The notes beneath the pieces were generated by a model. That model saw nothing but the letters and a program-made list of their open reading frames with translations, was not told the DNA's origin and searched no databases. From Dromiciops gliroides (lineage: Eukaryota > Chordata > Mammalia > Microbiotheria > Microbiotheriidae), in the NCBI RefSeq assembly GCF_019393635.1, contig NC_057861.1, positions 376,822,315-376,886,314 on the forward strand: 64,000 nt of DNA, in the 5' to 3' direction. Position numbers and translations under genes: made by a program. Below, one piece after another: positions 12,566 to 22,240 of this stretch; position 1 is the first letter of the stretch, and every line of letters begins with the position of its first letter.

Positions 12566-12792
12566 GAAGAAGAAATTGAAGATAAGTTATGAGATAGGAA
12601 TGATCAACAGGGCAATATGCTTGAGAAGATAGGACAACAAACCATCATTCATATACTTATAGGGTTGGGCCTGGGTAAATAAAACATCTATGTCATTATG
12701 TGAGACAGATATTAAGGAGAAACTAGTGACAGATGGCATCTGAGTAATGTGAAATGTGGAAGAAGGGACAAGTGGGAGGTATTAGGGAGACT
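12566..12792 (+). repeat. Continuation of the old repeat split by L1
   Basis: After the L1 5' end the text resumes (GAAATTGAAGATAAG, ATGATCAACAGGGCAATATG), matching the expected next section of the unassigned repeat at 9940-11185. Weak but consistent. Confidence 0.4.
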
Positions 12793-13805
12793 CTTTTTAT
12801 TTTTATTTTTTCACTGTGAGCAAACTTATTCCAGGAGGTAGAAATGGCCAGCTCACCTCTGGAAGTGCCCAAACAAGGAGGGACAGGGGCCAATTGGAAT
12901 GCACAACAGTAGGAAAGTCAGTTCAGGGAACATCAGGATGTTATTCGTCCTCCTCTTCCTCAGCAATACCTAAGGCCTGGGTGCCTGATGTTCGAGTAGG
13001 AGCTGCCTGCTGTATGGAGATGATGCGGCTGAGCGGGGCATAGCACACCATGGCTTCTATGCCAGCCAACACTGACAGGATCTACACCCTCCACCTCAGT
13101 CTCTGAGGCTGAAGGTGCTGGGCGTGGGGGTGGTGCTTCAGCTCCATCCCAAGGGAAGTAGAGACTGAGGATATGGGTGCTGTAAGCACAGAAGTTGCTC
13201 AGCCCTCGAACATGGGACTGTAGTTTCCTACATCTTAGCCTGAAGCAGCAGGGCCACATAGCTGAAGACAAAGGCATCCAGGGAGGCAGGAGAGTCTCCG
13301 AAAAAGAACTTCTGGCATCCCCGGCACTGAGAGAGCAGTCAGGCACTCCCAGGACTCTATATAAAGCTCCTTCCCTACTTCCTCTTCCTTCTGCAGCCAA
13401 GCTAGGTGTTTCTTCTGCATTTGGCCTAGGTAGAACAGGATGAGGGGGAAGGGCATGGCTTCGGCGTACCACTTTCCAGTCAGCTCCACATAGTTCTTGG
13501 CATCAACCCAGAAAGTGTGGATCAACGCGGGCAGCAACTTCTCTTCCAGCAGTGACATGAAGGTCAAGGTATCTTCCCCTTGCCGGGCTGAAAGATTATT
13601 GTCTGCATTGTATTTCTGTACCCTTAGATGAGTGATGATCTTGTGTGGCTGTGAGATGACCCGAACATCACTTGTTCGGAGTGCAAGCAAAGTCAACACC
13701 ATGAAGCTCTCCAAGACCACGGAGGGCAAGCCCCAGCCCCCAGCCCTGCAGTACAGCTCCATGGGCGCCGCCATCTTTTCCAACCTCTGTCCCGGAAGCA
13801 CCCCC
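12793..13805 (-). pseudogene. MTX1: Processed pseudogene of metaxin-1
   Basis: Metaxin-1 is an outer mitochondrial membrane protein with a GST-like fold that acts with SAM50 in beta-barrel import. The minus strand carries an intronless copy. It starts at 13774 (MAAPMELYCRAGGWGLPSV), continues with VISQPHKIITHLR, KYNADNNLSARQGEDTL, HTFWVDAKNYVEL and KWYAEAMPFPL, then FFFGDSPASLDAFVFSYVAL, HILSLYFPWDGAE, the C-terminal membrane segment, and GTQALGIAEEEEDE with a stop at 12941-12943. The frame changes near 13327, 13228 and 13084. About 26 residues are missing after VLT, about 10 after WLQ, and a few before ILSVLAG. The remnant spans 834 bp against about 950 for a normal short-form reading frame. 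Downstream on the minus strand there is a short 3'UTR, AATAAG, and a tail A6TA5TA5 (12793-12810). No introns plus a tail means an L1-made retrocopy. No clear TSD is seen. Homology is from recalled family sequence. Confidence 0.93.
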
Positions 13806-14500
13806 CGTGAGCCCCTTTTTCAGGGAAATAAGAATAGAGCTGGGGGAGAAGTCATGGGCAGCTTGAGGAAGAATGAAAAGGTCTGGAAATTCCACTGTAA
13901 TGAATAAAATAGAGAGTTAATTTGGGTTGTATAAAAAGATTGCTTAATTCTCCTGACATCCAAGTTTAAGTTATGCAATATAAATTTGTAGTGGGGTAAT
14001 TAGCAGTTTCATCTTATTCTCAAGCACACGTGTTTAAGGGAAGGCATTGGATTTCAGAAAGAGGTCCAAGACTGAGGTTTAATGAGGTAAAATTAGCAAT
14101 AAGCTAGGAAAACAAAAAAATTATGGAGGACAGTATTGAATTGAATTACTTCATTAAGGGGTCAAAATGATGAAAGGGAACACAGCCATAGGTAGTGCAG
14201 GGATGATAGTCTGAGAATAAATTGATTGTTCAAGTAGGTCATGGTGATTACAAAGAATAGTTTGGGGTTTCAAGACAGAGGGAAAAGAATGACAAGAGAC
14301 TGTGCTTAGATAAGGGTATTTCAGAGGTCATGAACACAAAGTACATTTGTGAATGATGACAAGATCAAGGGAATAACCGTGTTTGTATGTGGCAGAGGTA
14401 GGGTGAAGGGTCATGTGAAATGAGTAAGTTGAGGAACTATGAAGTTATGGGGTTTGAAGATTAACAACTGGATTGAATTCCCCTTTTATGGAGAAAGAAA
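13806..14500. other. Non-coding; possible further part of the old repeat
   Basis: No gene is seen. The purine-rich phrases (GGGGTCAAAATGATGAAAGG, GCAGGGATGATAG) would fit continuation of the unassigned repeat around the MTX1 insertion. The first 100 bases could include MTX1 5'UTR. Confidence 0.3.
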
Positions 14501-14659
14501 ATAAAAAGTGAACGTTTACTTTAAACTGGACAATGAACTCTTTGGAAAATAAGAGAAGTATTCTAGAGATTGCAGGACAACATCTACTAGAATTCTAAGT
14601 AGATATGGATTGAATTAGCCTCAAAGGAGAAAAGGTTCTTGAGTATTAAACTGTTCTTT

Positions 14660-14785
14660 AGTTATATATCTATACATACACACACATACACATATATGTA
14701 TATGTGTATATAAATGTATATGTGTACATGTATATATGTATGTTTATGTATATGTATATATGCATGTATAGACACACACCCACAT
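14660..14785. repeat. (TATG/CACA)-type alternating purine-pyrimidine tract
   Basis: Imperfect ACACACATACACATATATG and TGTATATGTGTATATAAATG units. Confidence 0.85.
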
Positions 14786-15609
14786 ATGCTTTTGACAATC
14801 TCATCTTCCTTTCTCATCTTTTTAAACTGTAATAATCATGTTAATGTTTAAAAATAGAGTACCTTTAAATTTAAAAAAAATTGCTCTTTTATTCTCTATT
14901 TTTACTAGTTGCATAATTGTATTAGTATCTTTTGAATTCTCTGAGCTTTATTTTGTATAATATTTGTATCACCTACTTCTGAGTTATTTGAAAGACTTTT
15001 GTAAACTTTAAAATGGTATATAAAAGTGAGTATTCATTATTTCTATCAATAGATTTTGAGGAAAATTTGTAGGATGTCTTATTTAGTTCTCTATATAATT
15101 TTTGTAAAACAATTTGCAAGACTTTAAAAAACTATATAAATACTAGATTTGATGATGATATATAGAGAAGATAATCAATATGAGGAAGGCCACTAGGTGA
15201 TGGATTCTTTTGTATAGACAACGCAATTGATAGAAAACTCTTTCATGCCTTCACCCTAATCAAAGATAATATTTAATATGGGGATTTCTCTAGAGGAGCT
15301 GCTCAGTGTGCTAACTACAAGTGGCACTGTAAGCTTCAACTCCCAGTTCACTCACTCTACATGTGCACATATCAGCCGAGTGATATCACCTATTATGACC
15401 CCAGTTCTGAGCTATTACCCTCTACTCCTCTGTTTAATTTCTTAGATTACTGTAAAGGAATTGTATTACAATAAGAAAGCACAACTGACTTGACTTGTGT
15501 TACCTCCACCTACAATTGGTATTCAGATTAAATGCATTTCCTGAAATAAGACTAAATACAACACACACATAAGTATGTATGCATGAATGCATGCATGTAT
15601 ATACATATA

Positions 15610-15612
<3 letters not shown>

Positions 15613-15675
<63 letters not shown>

Positions 15676-15677
15676 TG
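15613..15677. repeat. (AC)n followed by (AT)n microsatellite
   Basis: About 16 AC units to 15645, then AT/GTAT units to 15677. Confidence 0.95.
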
Positions 15678-16192
15678 TATGATAACTAATTGTCTCATTA
15701 GATCTCTTCAGAGAAGGGGCTGGAGAGGTGGATTTACCATGAATCTCAAAAGAAAAAAAAATCCAGCATTTTATAGAAACTTGGTCATCTTATACTGCAA
15801 TTCTCATGGTAATAATTTGTAAAAAGATCACCATGAAGACAATAAATGCTTTATGGATCTGTTACAGAGGATGAGAATATGAATATGAAGGTAATTGCAG
15901 TTTATACATCTGTTATGGAGGAAATGAGAATAGAGATATCCTATTAATAATTTGAACAGGATGTCTCTCCAACAAATCATTCAATACTCAATGAAAGCAA
16001 GATAAAAAAGGCATGAGGATTATATATAAAAATATATATTAGCCCACATGTTTGAGGAATAAGGAACTAAAGAATGTCATGTAGTATAAACAATATAGTC
16101 TAAATAGAAATTTAATGACTATATATCATAAATACTTTCTTCAAAAAGAAAATCAGGAATCACTGGACCTGGCAAGCACCAAATAACTGCAT

Positions 16193-16193
<1 letters not shown>

Positions 16194-16229
<36 letters not shown>
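16194..16229. repeat. (AC)18 microsatellite
   Basis: Uninterrupted AC dinucleotides. Confidence 0.95.
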
Positions 16230-16231
<2 letters not shown>

Positions 16232-16796
16232 TTTAGAAAACAAGAAATCACTGATTACCTATGTAAGAGTCATTTACATGTCAGCCATCTGTGGAAATTA
16301 AGTCCATTTTTAGAGTATACATTAAATTCAATGCCAAACTCGAAGAAAAAAATGAAAAAAAGATATGAGATATGACACATAATTGAAGCAACTCTAACTT
16401 GATGTATTTAAAGAAGGAATTATGCTGAACAGAGGGAATATGAATTAAAGATAAGATTATATAGTCTATCATAATTTCCTAAGCAAGTTGAACCTTACCA
16501 ATCAATCACTCCAATGGGAAGGACAAAAGAGAGTGGAAACATCAGCCAAGAAATATGTAAACTTTATTTGGATTAAACTTTTCAATTTAAAATATTCTCT
16601 ATTGTATACTTTACAAACTGTATTCATTCTCTGCCTTATAGTAACTTTTATTCAAACTCAGAGAGAAGACTATAAATTGTAAATTTTTAAAAAATAATCT
16701 AATGAGAAAATATGCCTTTATAATAATTCATTCATTGTGAGCCAATTTTACCTCTAAACAAGGTATACTGAATTTATGAAGTAAAAGTGATGGTTT

Positions 16797-16827
16797 ATTC
16801 TCTCATTCTCTCATTCTCTCATTCTCT

Positions 16828-16879
<52 letters not shown>

Positions 16880-16890
16880 GTATATATATG
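16797..16890. repeat. Compound (TCTCATTC)n-(TC)n-(TA)n microsatellite
   Basis: Octamer units TCTCATTC to about 16828, then about 18 TC units, then TA units. Confidence 0.93.
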
Positions 16891-18699
16891 TTTATATATG
16901 ATGCATATATATGTGTGTATAATTTTGCAATATTTTCAGGAAGATGTGCAATTATTGTAATTAAGGCTTTTATTCTCTTATGAAGTATTGAATTGTAGTT
17001 ATCTTCAATACCATTTATTAAGCTTTGAGTGAGTATGCAGCTTTAAGATGACACTGGTTATTTGGCACTACAGTTAAACTGAATGATGTAAATTTTTGGT
17101 AATGAACTTTAACAACAAAAATACTCATCTTCATGCAAACAAATTAAATGTTAAGCTTCCTTAAAAAAAAATTCCATGGAGAAAAGGGAAAGATGATCCA
17201 TTTGGAAAACAACATGGATACCTCCACAGACACTAAACTTGTTAAAATAATATTGTTAAGGTAATTCACTCCCATTTTTAGTGGATTAGTTAAAGAAAGT
17301 AAATGTTTATGCATAAAGAGAGAATGTACCAGTATGGATTTCTTTTAGCTATTGACTATTTACTTTTTTTTAATCTAATGTGTGTCAATAGGAGGATCAT
17401 ATTATCTGGTATACCATCTGTTAGGTAGGTTACGGTAAGCATTAGACTTGTTATGGCTTGAAATAGCAGTATTTATTCATACCTGTGAATGTGTAATGTG
17501 TAATAAATGTTAAAAGATACTGAATCTATGATTTTAAGTCTTAGAAGTTCTCATAAAAAGCTTGTATTGCCTTTGGCTTCAAGTTTCCATACCAAGATAC
17601 ATTTTGGCATTATTTCTTTGCAAAACTACTCATAAAGCTGAAATGAGCAGAATGTTAGAAACAGTTCAGGGGCTATTTTATCCCAAAAAGTAAACAAAAG
17701 AAGACTTATAAGACCATTGCTGTGCATTTGGAATGTGAATCTTCTGTATTACTAACATTCCGTCTTCTAAACAATTACAATTGTATACTTACAACTGAAA
17801 ATCCAGAAAACAGTAAGTATAGCAACTATAAGGTCATAAGCAAAGAGAAGTTGTATGCTTGCCCATAAAATGATCTGTAGAACAAATATTACACAACCTT
17901 TATTCTGATACTTTTGATCTAGAGATAGACATTTTCCTACAGTTTACTGAATATAATCTCTAGTAAGGCAGGCTATTTTATTTATTATTTCTGGTAAGGT
18001 ACTATGTTCATAAGAATGTTTTAGATATATCAGTGTTTTGTGAAGAGTGATGAGACACTGTATATTGCTTCTTGGATTCACTTTCTGCTAAGCACTTGAC
18101 CTTACTTCATCTACTTAACATTACCTAGTGTCTCCAGTGACCATCATTGTCACTACTTGCCCTGTGTTTTCTTCTGTACGATGTGATGCTTGCCAACTAT
18201 ATTATTAACTGGCTTCATTTATCATTTCTGGTTTCTTATTATGACACTTGTTCATGTAAGCAAGATATCTTTCATGCATATACTAAAATATAGATACATT
18301 TATTGGACATGTCACCTGAATAGATACTGATATAACTACGTTGGTTTGTTTCTTTGGATAGTGCATCATAGCATTCTGATTTTGGCCTTTCTAAACTAAA
18401 TTTCCCACAATGTGAGGCTAGTTCATTTTCTATTCATGAATTGTTGACAGTTACAGTTAAACATCTGCTCCCAGGCTGGCAAAGTGCCATTATTTGCCTA
18501 GGTTTTTCCCCAAATATTACACATTTGTTTTTAATTTGATCACTAAGAGACTTAATAAACTTAGGTGGGCCATAATGATTATTAGAATACATTAATGTGG
18601 GTTTGTTTTTAGGTACTCAGTAGAAGTTTAAATGTCTACTTAGATATCAACATTGAATTTATCTTTAAAAGAGATCCCACTTTGAATTTTTTGCCTGAT

Positions 18700-18800
18700 T
18701 TTTAAAATAAAAGTATTTTATTATTTTTACAGTTACATGTAAGGATAGTTTTCAACATTTGAATTCATAGGATTTTGAGTTCCAAAAATCTGATTTTAAT
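18700..18800 (-). mobile_element. L1 3' end fragment, antisense
   Basis: AAAGTATTTTATTATTTTTACAGTTACATGTAAGGATAGTTTTCAAC is, in reverse, the terminal 3'UTR of the marsupial L1 (compare 2430-2500 and 57510-57560). Only about 100 bases remain. Confidence 0.75.
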
Positions 18801-18974
18801 TGAATTAGAACTATTTGTGTTTTAGATTCTAATTAATTCAAAATCCTGGGGGTGAGGGGGAACAACTTCTCTAACTCAAGTACTTTAAAGTTTCCTTAGT
18901 CTCAAGGATATAGGTCTTATCTCCAATGTTGCTGAAAACAGCCCATCCTTGATCTCTTAACACAGATGATTTTT

Positions 18975-19494
18975 ATCCATGATTTTACACAATTCCAATA
19001 CAGGGGAGGTCAGAAAAGGAGGGGAAGCAATCCTTATCTCAGGCAAAGCAAAAGCAAAAACAGATCTAATTAAAAGAGATAAGGAAGGAAACTACATCTT
19101 GCTAAAAGGTACCATAGATAATGAAGTAATAGCAATACTAAACATATATGTGCCAAGTAGTATAGCATCCAAATTCTTAGAGAAGTTAAATGATATACGA
19201 GAGGAAATAGACAATAAAACTATATAAGTGGGGAATCTAAAACTTCCCCTCTCAAAATTATATAAATCTAACAACAAAATAAATAAGAAAGAAGTTAAAG
19301 ATGTGAATAGAATGTTAGAAAACTTAGATATGATAGATGACTGGAGAAAATTGAATGAGAATAGAAAGGAATATACCTTTTATCTCAGCTGTACCTTGCA
19401 AATACTCAAAAATTGAGCATGCATTAGGGCACAAAAACTGCAGAGCCAAATGTAGAAAGGTAGAAATAGTAAATGCATCCTTCTCAGATAATGA
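18975..19494 (+). mobile_element. L1 ORF2 endonuclease-domain fragment
   Basis: The plus-strand frame carries AILISGKAKAKTDLIKRDKE, then ILNIYVPSSIASKFLE, and after a stop at 19225 a second piece beginning YKSNNKINKKEVKDVNR and ending near EYTFYLS. This is the apurinic-endonuclease region of L1 ORF2. The catalytic reading frame is broken and the fragment ends abruptly at about 19494, where L1 of the opposite strand begins. Confidence 0.88.
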
Positions 19495-20277
19495 TGTGGG
19501 GTTATTTTCTATTCTGCAACTGTGCTAAAGTTGTTAATAATTTCAAGTAGCTTTTAGTTAAATTCCTTGGTTTTTCTAATATAACATATCATCTGCAAAA
19601 GGTGATGGCTTTGTTTCCTCATTGCCTATTCTAATTCCTTTAATCGCTTTTTCTTTTCTTATTGCTATAGCTAACATTTCTATCCCAATACTAAATAAAG
19701 AGTTAATAATGGGCACCTTGTTTCAACCCTGATTGTATTGGGAAGGTTTTTAGGGTATCCCCATTCCAGATAATGCTTGCTGACGGTTTTAGATAAATAG
19801 TACTTATTTCAAGGTAAGCTATTTTTATGCCTATGCTTTCTAGTGTTTTTAATAGGAATGGGTCCCATATTTTGCCAAAGGCCTTTTCTTCATCAATTGA
19901 GAAAATGATATGATTTCTGTTAATTTTGTTATTGATATGGTCAATTATGCTGATAGTTTTCCTAATATTGAACCAGCCCATCATTCCTGGTATAAATCCC
20001 ACCTGGTGTATGATTTTTGTGTTATATTTCTGTAATCTTTTTGCTATTATTTTATTTAAAATATTTGCATCAATATCCATTACTGAGATTGGTCTATAAT
20101 TTTCTTTCTCTGTTTTGGCTCTTCCTTGGTTTGGGTATCAGCACCATATTTGTTTCATAAAAGGAATTTGCTAGGACTCCAATTTTTTGCCACAAATAAT
20201 TTATGTAATATTGGAATTAATTGTTCTTTAAATGTTTGGTAGAATTCACTTGTGAATTCATCTCCTGAACAGTAGTG
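19495..20277 (-). mobile_element. L1 ORF2 reverse-transcriptase fragment
   Basis: The minus-strand frame at 19703-20080 encodes L1 [29 protein letters not shown], then [11 protein letters not shown], where the consensus Asp-Ala pair of the first RT aspartate region reads Asp-Glu, then [13 protein letters not shown]. The flanks continue the same RT region out of frame. Orientation is opposite to the endonuclease fragment on its left. Confidence 0.9.
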
Positions 20278-20793
20278 AAGCCCCAGCCAAGTAGGTAAAT
20301 ACCAAGTTCTCACCCCTGTGACCACACAGCAGAGAAAGCATTTCCAGGGAAAACCAGTAAGGATTGCCGGGTTGCAATAAAATTACCCTTCCACAGCTTG
20401 CTAGCAGAGTTACTCATTACCATAACAACTGAGCAGCAGGGCCTTTGTTAACTTTAGCAACCCCGAAAAAGCAAGCAGCTAAGCCAAATGTAAAGAAAAA
20501 AACGAAAAACCAAAAAACAAACAAAAAAAAATAAGACCCAGAACCTCAGCACAAACCTTGGCACAGTTTAGGAACAGAGCCCAACTCTAATAAAAACATC
20601 AAGGCACACAAATGAGCAAAAAAGAAAAAGCTTGATTATTGACAGTTATTATAGTGATAGGGAAAATCAAGGCATAATAAACATAGAGGACAGTAGTAAG
20701 AAAATGACTACAGGTGAACCTTTTGAAGAAAAATGAAAATTTGCCTCAGGTCCAAAAAGAATTCCTGGAAGAGTTTAAAAAGGGCTTTAAAAA

Positions 20794-20951
20794 TCAAAAT
20801 AGAGGGGGCAGCTAGATGGCACAGTGGATAAAGCATCAGCCCTGGATTAAGAGGACCTGAGTTCAAATCCGACATCAGATACTATAGCTGTGTGACCCTG
20901 GGCAAGTCACTTAACCTTCATTGCCCCACAAAAAAAAAATTCAAATTAGAG
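20794..20951 (+). mobile_element. Core-SINE inside L1 ORF1
   Basis: Plus-strand SINE with a short deletion before the core (ATCAGATACTATAGCTGTGTG). Near-perfect duplication TCAAAATAGAG / TCAAATTAGAG at 20794-20804 and 20941-20951. Confidence 0.88.
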
Positions 20952-21090
20952 AAGTAGAAGAAAAATTGGAAAAAGAAATAAAAATAATGTGAGAACCATG
21001 AAAAAGAAATACAAAAATTTACTGAGTAAAATAATTCCCTAAAAAACAGATTGACCCAAATGGAATAGGAAGTACAAACTATCACTGAAG

Positions 21091-21263
21091 AAAATAATTT
21101 TTTGGGAGGGCGGGGCAGGGCAATGGGGGTTAAGTGACTTGCCCATGGATACACAGCTAGTAAGTGTCAAGTGTCTGAGGTCAGATTTGAACTCAGGTCC
21201 ACCTGAATCCAGGGCTAGTGCTTTATCCACTGTGCCACCTAGCTGCCCCAAAAATAATTCTTT
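21091..21263 (-). mobile_element. Core-SINE inside L1 ORF1, antisense
   Basis: Body 21104-21250, minus strand, with duplications AAAATAATTTTTT (21091) and AAAATAATTCTTT (21251). Confidence 0.9.
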
Positions 21264-21284
21264 AAAAATAAAAATTGAACAAAT

Positions 21285-21456
21285 CTATCATTTTTTAATT
21301 TTTTTTGGTGAGGCAATTTGGGTTAAGTGATTTGCCCAGGGTCACATAGCTAGTAAGTGTTAAGTGTCTGAAGCTGGATTTGAACTCAGGTACTCCTGAC
21401 TCCAGGGCCAGTGCTCTATCCTCTGAGCCACCTAGCTGCCCCTATCATGTTTTTAA
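21285..21456 (-). mobile_element. Core-SINE at an L1/L1 junction
   Basis: Minus-strand SINE. Its possible duplication CTATCATTTTTTAA / CTATCATGTTTTTAA brackets the point where sense L1 ORF1 on the left meets antisense L1 RT on the right. Confidence 0.85.
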
Positions 21457-22240
21457 TAGAAATGAGTGCTATATTTTGTCAAGAGCCTTTTCTGCATCTA
21501 TTTAGAAAATCATATGATTTTGATTAGTTTTGTTATTGATGTGGTTGATTATGTTGATATTTTTTCCTAATATTGAACCTACTCTGCATTTCTGATATAA
21601 ATCCCACCTGATCATAATGTATTATCCTGAAAATAGATTGCTATAATGTCCTTGGTAATGTTTTATTTAAAATTTTTGCATCGATATTCTTTAGGGAAAT
21701 AGGTATATAATATTCTTTCTCTGTTTTTTATCTTCATGTTTTAGGTATCAACTCCACATTTGTCTCATAAAAGGCATTTGGTAGAACCATTTCTTCAATT
21801 TTTTTCCCAAATAATTTATATAGTTTTGAAATAAATTATTATTTAAATGTTTGGTATAATTCACTTATAAACCCATCAAGGCCTGGAAATTTTTGTCTTA
21901 GGGACTTCGTTGATGGATTCTTCAATATATTTTTTCCTAAAATGGGGCTATTTGGGTCTTTTATTTCACTTTCTGTTAATCTGGACAATTTTTATTTTTG
22001 TACATATTCATCCATTTCATTTAGCTTGTCAAATTTGTTGGCATACATTTGGGCAAAGACCTCCTAATTATTGTTGTAATCTCCACTTCATTGGTGGTGA
22101 CTTTACCCCTTTCATATGTTTTGATACTGGTTATTAGTTTTCCTTATTTTTTTAATCAAATAAACCAAAACTTTATCCATATTATTGATTTTTTTCATAA
22201 AACCAGCTTTCAGTTTTATTTAATAATTCTATAAGTTTCT
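21442..22240 (-). mobile_element. L1 ORF2 RT fragment, first of three stacked pieces
   Basis: Antisense RT sequence (TTGTCAAGAGCCTTTTCTGC, TTGAACCTACTCTGC, AAATCCCACCTGATCA, then the region to TTTCATAAAACCAGCTTTC). It is full of stops. Near 22240 the text jumps back to a section already covered around 21740, marking a second copy. Confidence 0.82.

Larger units (their letters stand above)
14501..18699. other. Non-coding DNA with microsatellites
   Basis: No gene, exon or named transposon is recognised over about 4.2 kb apart from the simple repeats listed separately. It is the longest repeat-poor stretch in the first third of the window. Confidence 0.4.
20278..21290 (+). mobile_element. L1 5'UTR and ORF1 start, sense
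   Basis: GC-richer 5'UTR to about 20610, then an ORF1-like start at 20611 (MSKKEKA followed by a stop) and degraded coiled-coil sequence (QKEFLEEFKKGFKNQ, IREVEEKLEKEIK in pieces). Two SINEs are inserted (20794-20951 and 21091-21263). It meets an antisense RT fragment at the SINE at 21285. Confidence 0.78.

Noticed and set aside
13195..13472. Plus-strand and alternative minus-strand frames over the MTX1 copy
   Set aside because: The plus-strand frame is a shadow of the pseudogene. The alternative minus frame is real only as the frameshifted continuation of MTX1.
19703..20080. Functional reverse-transcriptase gene
   Set aside because: Isolated L1 RT fragment with no complete ORF2, flanked by frame-broken L1 sequence.
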